Shown here piece by piece: positions 4,427 through 6,615 of a stretch of 6,615 nt of DNA. A program made the translations under genes and the position numbers. Numbering within the stretch: the stretch's first letter is position 1; each line of letters opens with the position of its first letter. Under the pieces are notes generated by a model. It was not told the origin of the DNA. It worked only from the letters and a program-made list of their open reading frames with translations, and did not search any database. Origin of the DNA: Verrucomicrobia bacterium TMED40 (GTDB lineage Bacteria; Verrucomicrobiota; Verrucomicrobiia; Opitutales; Seribacteraceae); the NCBI GenBank assembly GCA_002167605.1, contig NHCT01000011.1, positions 43,308 through 49,922 of the forward strand, written 5' to 3'.

Positions 4427-6577
4427 TCAATTATCCGCTACCCACTTCCAGGTTTGAGTGAGGGAATCGAAAACATGCCATTTGCGGTTTTTGTTTCTCC
4501 AAGCGATCCACTCACCATCCACTTGGTAATATTCCCAAGTCTGGTTTTGGTTGTCGAACCCATAGGGCCATGAATGGTATTTCCATCCTGAAAGTTCGTT
4601 TGTATCCAACCGTGACCAACTTGAAGTGGATGACTCTTCCCTCCAGCGAGAAACCTGGAGGCCGTTTCTAAGAAGAAAATTCCAACTTTGTTCGCTTTCA
4701 GAGTAGACCCAGTTCCCATCGTGAAAATGCCATCCCCGATCAAGGAAGATCTTCGCCTTTTGGGCTTCGATGATTGCTTTCTCTGCGTTTACAATCCCTC
4801 CACTAGCCACTTTTCCGCTCAAAGCCTCAACTGGACGAACGGTTGCGAGTAGAATTTCTCTGACCTGCTGGGACGAGATTTCCGGTCTGTGGGCCAAAAG
4901 CATAGCAGCAACTCCCGACACCATGGGTGCGGCGAAGGAAGTACCACTCACAAAGGCGTATTGCTCAGAACCTTGTTCAAAAGAGGAAACCCCGGATATT
5001 TCCAAGTCATCCAAATACACGCCATCCGCATTGCGAAAATCGTCCGTTTCCAAACGAAAGCGTAGTCGGATGCGTTGTCCGTCAAAAGAAGAAAGATCAA
5101 ATTGATACAGAGAACCACCCCTTTGACTCCGTCCGTAAATCTGTCCAACAGTCGTCCATTGGTCGGAATCAGTGGATGAGGCTTCTATCCATAGGGTATC
5201 ATAGGAAAGAAAGAAGAATCTTCGAGCTAGATCGTGATAAATCCTAATTTTCAAAGAAGAACCTTTGGAGGCGTTGAGATCAAAGATGGGACTGATGAGT
5301 GAGAAGTTGAGGTTGTATCCATAATCAGCGAAGAATCCATCCGCATTGTAGGCACTATCTGTGAGCCAACGATTCCCGAATTGATCAGTCAATCTTTCCC
5401 ATCTCGCTTCGTTACCGGGATTTGAAAAACTCCAACCGGCCAATTCTCCCTCAAAATCTTCAAATGAGATAGTCTTTCGGGATAAATCGGGAGTCAGTAC
5501 ATTGACACCAGGCGCAGCCAAATCAACCGTGATCTTTCCGAAATTGGAAAACTTGGCTAGTTCATCGTTCTCATCGGTTGCTGCGACGGATAAAACGGTT
5601 TTACCCTCGTAACTAGCCGGATAAACGGGAGCAAGGTCCAAGTCATCTCCTATGGCATCCGATCCTCCGTTGCCGGCGGCACAAATAAGCAAAACGTCAA
5701 AAGACTCCTCCAAATTGAAGAGGGCGTCCTGAATAGGAAAGGAAAAAGGACTTCCTCGACCAAGGCTCAGGTTAATGATACGTACCCCTCCCGCAATTGA
5801 GTACCCCAAGGCGGAGATGACCCGATCATCGGTGGCTCCTCCGCCGTATTCATTAAAGACTCGCATCGGAAGAATAACCGAATTGGGAGCGATACCTGTT
5901 GTGCCCATCCGGTTCAACGAATGAGAGGCGATAAGACCAGCTACTTGTGTACCGTGACCATTGAGGTCGGAAGGGTCATTGTCGTTACCTATGAAATCCC
6001 ATCCATGAGTGTCGTCGACATAACCGAGCCCGTCATCATCGACGCCCTGGGTCCCATTTGCTTCAGCGGGCATGTAGGCTCTTCGATCCTTTAGTTCCGG
6101 GTGATCCGCTGAAATTCCCGTGTCGATGACCGAGACCACAACCCGCTCTTGTCTGGGCTTGTATCGTTCGATGGCAGCTTTCCAGCGAATATCAGCTCCG
6201 ACTTTGGCCTCCCGATAATTGTAGGTTGTGCCCAGGTTGTCCAAGTACCATTGTTCCTTGAATCGAGGTTCAGAGATCGCCGTGCTCTGGGCACGATGAT
6301 AGTGATTGAGGCTTGCGTACAAAACGGAAGGTTCCCTTTCCAAGCTTGATAGGAGTTGCGTAAGATCCGTCCCTGCGGGAGTTTGATAAAGTCGTGCCCG
6401 GGTCAGCAGAAAATCCTTGAGGTGGATTAACTGGTATTTACCTTCCATAGCTATTCGGTCGGAACTTGTGAGGTCTTTTTTGAAACAAATAAAGCACTGA
6501 TTGGGAATGACTTCTGGGAAAAGTTGGAGACTTCCCACAAAGAGGTATGAAAAAAATGCAAGAGTAATCTCTTTCAC
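4427..6577 (-). CDS. Secreted S8 (subtilisin-like) serine protease with inserted beta-sandwich domain and Trp-rich C-terminus
   Basis: Exported endopeptidase of MEROPS family S8. The 716-residue protein starts at a GTG; an in-frame TAA lies 9 bp upstream, so it cannot begin much earlier. A hydrophobic signal-like segment covers about 4-20, then an I9-like propeptide around 47-100 (GKYQLIHLKD, PSVLYASLNHYHRA). The catalytic domain has Asp152 (VIDTG), His208 (NGHGT), the oxyanion Asn303 (AAGNGG) and Ser547 (SGTSFAAPMVSG), so it should be active; the usual GHGTHVAG reads GHGTQVAG. Between Asn303 and Ser547, residues about 367-540 form an extra domain with features of MAM/immune-inhibitor-A-like beta sandwiches (FEDFEG start, ISPIFDL, DGVYLDDLEISG end). 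The fold resumes with the Ser547 helix and ends near 605. Residues 615-716 are Trp-rich (13 Trp). CxxC at 28-31 sits just after the signal segment. No Shine-Dalgarno precedes the GTG; its first four bases, GTGA, contain the stop of a short upstream frame. Substrate unknown. Confidence 0.95.
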   Translation of the reverse strand: MKEITLAFFSYLFVGSLQLFPEVIPNQCFICFKKDLTSSDRIAMEGKYQLIHLKDFLLTRARLYQTPAGTDLTQLLSSLEREPSVLYASLNHYHRAQSTAISEPRFKEQWYLDNLGTTYNYREAKVGADIRWKAAIERYKPRQERVVVSVIDTGISADHPELKDRRAYMPAEANGTQGVDDDGLGYVDDTHGWDFIGNDNDPSDLNGHGTQVAGLIASHSLNRMGTTGIAPNSVILPMRVFNEYGGGATDDRVISALGYSIAGGVRIINLSLGRGSPFSFPIQDALFNLEESFDVLLICAAGNGGSDAIGDDLDLAPVYPASYEGKTVLSVAATDENDELAKFSNFGKITVDLAAPGVNVLTPDLSRKTISFEDFEGELAGWSFSNPGNEARWERLTDQFGNRWLTDSAYNADGFFADYGYNLNFSLISPIFDLNASKGSSLKIRIYHDLARRFFFLSYDTLWIEASSTDSDQWTTVGQIYGRSQRGGSLYQFDLSSFDGQRIRLRFRLETDDFRNADGVYLDDLEISGVSSFEQGSEQYAFVSGTSFAAPMVSGVAAMLLAHRPEISSQQVREILLATVRPVEALSGKVASGGIVNAEKAIIEAQKAKIFLDRGWHFHDGNWVYSESEQSWNFLLRNGLQVSRWREESSTSSWSRLDTNELSGWKYHSWPYGFDNQNQTWEYYQVDGEWIAWRNKNRKWHVFDSLTQTWKWVADN
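4430..4738 (-). repeat. Trp-rich degenerate protein repeat at the subtilase C-terminus
   Basis: Residues 614-716 of the protease contain 13 tryptophans in about 100 positions. Three units share the pattern W-x-(Y/V)-x(5-8)-Q-(S/T)-W: starting at Trp623 (ends QSW632), Trp670 (ends QTW681) and Trp700 (ends QTW710). The second Trp is followed one residue later by F, Y or W. The rest of the region (GWHFHDGNW, VDGEWIAW) looks like decayed units. Such tails resemble Trp-rich surface or secretion tails remembered from marine Verrucomicrobiota; a role in wall or carbohydrate binding or in sorting is inference. Confidence 0.6.
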
Positions 6578-6615
6578 AGAAGAAAATTAGGAAGTGACCT
6601 TATCAAAAAAAACAT
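6574..6615 (-). other. Region upstream of the subtilase; possible 3' tail of another gene
   Basis: On the minus strand the last bases of the window read as an open frame encoding FFLIRSLPNFLL and ending in a TGA at 6576-6574. That TGA overlaps the protease GTG start as GTGA, the classical 4-bp overlap of translationally coupled genes. The frame also begins with an ATG exactly at the window edge, so it could instead be a chance 13-codon frame in an untranslated leader. Too little is present to decide. Confidence 0.3.

Noticed and set aside
4770..5247. Plus-strand frames of 106-111 codons inside the subtilase
   Set aside because: Antisense to the catalytic Ser region and inserted domain of the S8 protease; shadow frames.
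6585..6607. TTGATA upstream of the protease GTG as a -35 box
   Set aside because: At 17 nt downstream the hexamer is TCTTCT, a poor -10; the spacing that would give a better hexamer is far too short.
1..6615. CRISPR arrays, tRNA genes, insertion-sequence ends, phage or defence genes
   Set aside because: No regularly spaced repeats, cloverleaf-like sequences, transposase motifs or defence-type domains were seen on either strand.

Overview
The window reads as an ordinary chromosomal segment of a Gram-negative bacterium, most likely Verrucomicrobiota (an Opitutae/Puniceicoccales-like lineage). Three things point there: the valyl-tRNA synthetase signature (PPPNVTGVLTMGH, then a GRKMSKSLGN/SPDP block of the Bacteroidota/Verrucomicrobiota type), a secreted subtilase ending in Trp-rich repeats of the kind I associate with marine Verrucomicrobiota, and mid-range base composition. 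This placement is inference from remembered family patterns, not from a search.

Layout, read mostly on the minus strand from the right end. (1) 4427-6577: a GTG-initiated secreted S8 (subtilisin-type) serine protease with a propeptide, a complete Asp/His/Asn/Ser catalytic set, a roughly 170-residue beta-sandwich-like domain inserted inside the catalytic fold, and a Trp-rich repetitive C-terminus. (2) 3937-4374: fxsA, a small inner-membrane protein with a good sigma70-type promoter placed so that the mRNA would begin at or next to the ATG. (3) 3534-3989: a small putative lipoprotein whose start overlaps the 3' end of fxsA; the two are probably co-transcribed. (4) 3275-3523: a small hypothetical gene on the plus strand, convergent with the lipoprotein gene and divergent from the next gene. 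(5) 2440-3183: a rhomboid intramembrane serine protease with complete catalytic residues, again with a promoter abutting its ATG. (6) 1-2414: valS, starting 25 bp after the rhomboid stop and running off the left edge of the window (804 N-terminal residues present).

Functionally this is a mix of housekeeping (valS, fxsA) and envelope or secretion genes (rhomboid, lipoprotein, exported subtilase). I see no tRNA, rRNA, CRISPR array, insertion sequence, prophage gene or defence system, and no clear rho-independent terminator. Coding density is very high; the only gaps are 25 bp (2415-2439), about 91 bp (3184-3274), 10 bp (3524-3533) and 52 bp (4375-4426). The most interesting points are the domain insertion and Trp-rich tail of the subtilase, the two apparently leaderless promoters with matching geometry, and the A8 run in the fxsA/lipoprotein overlap.
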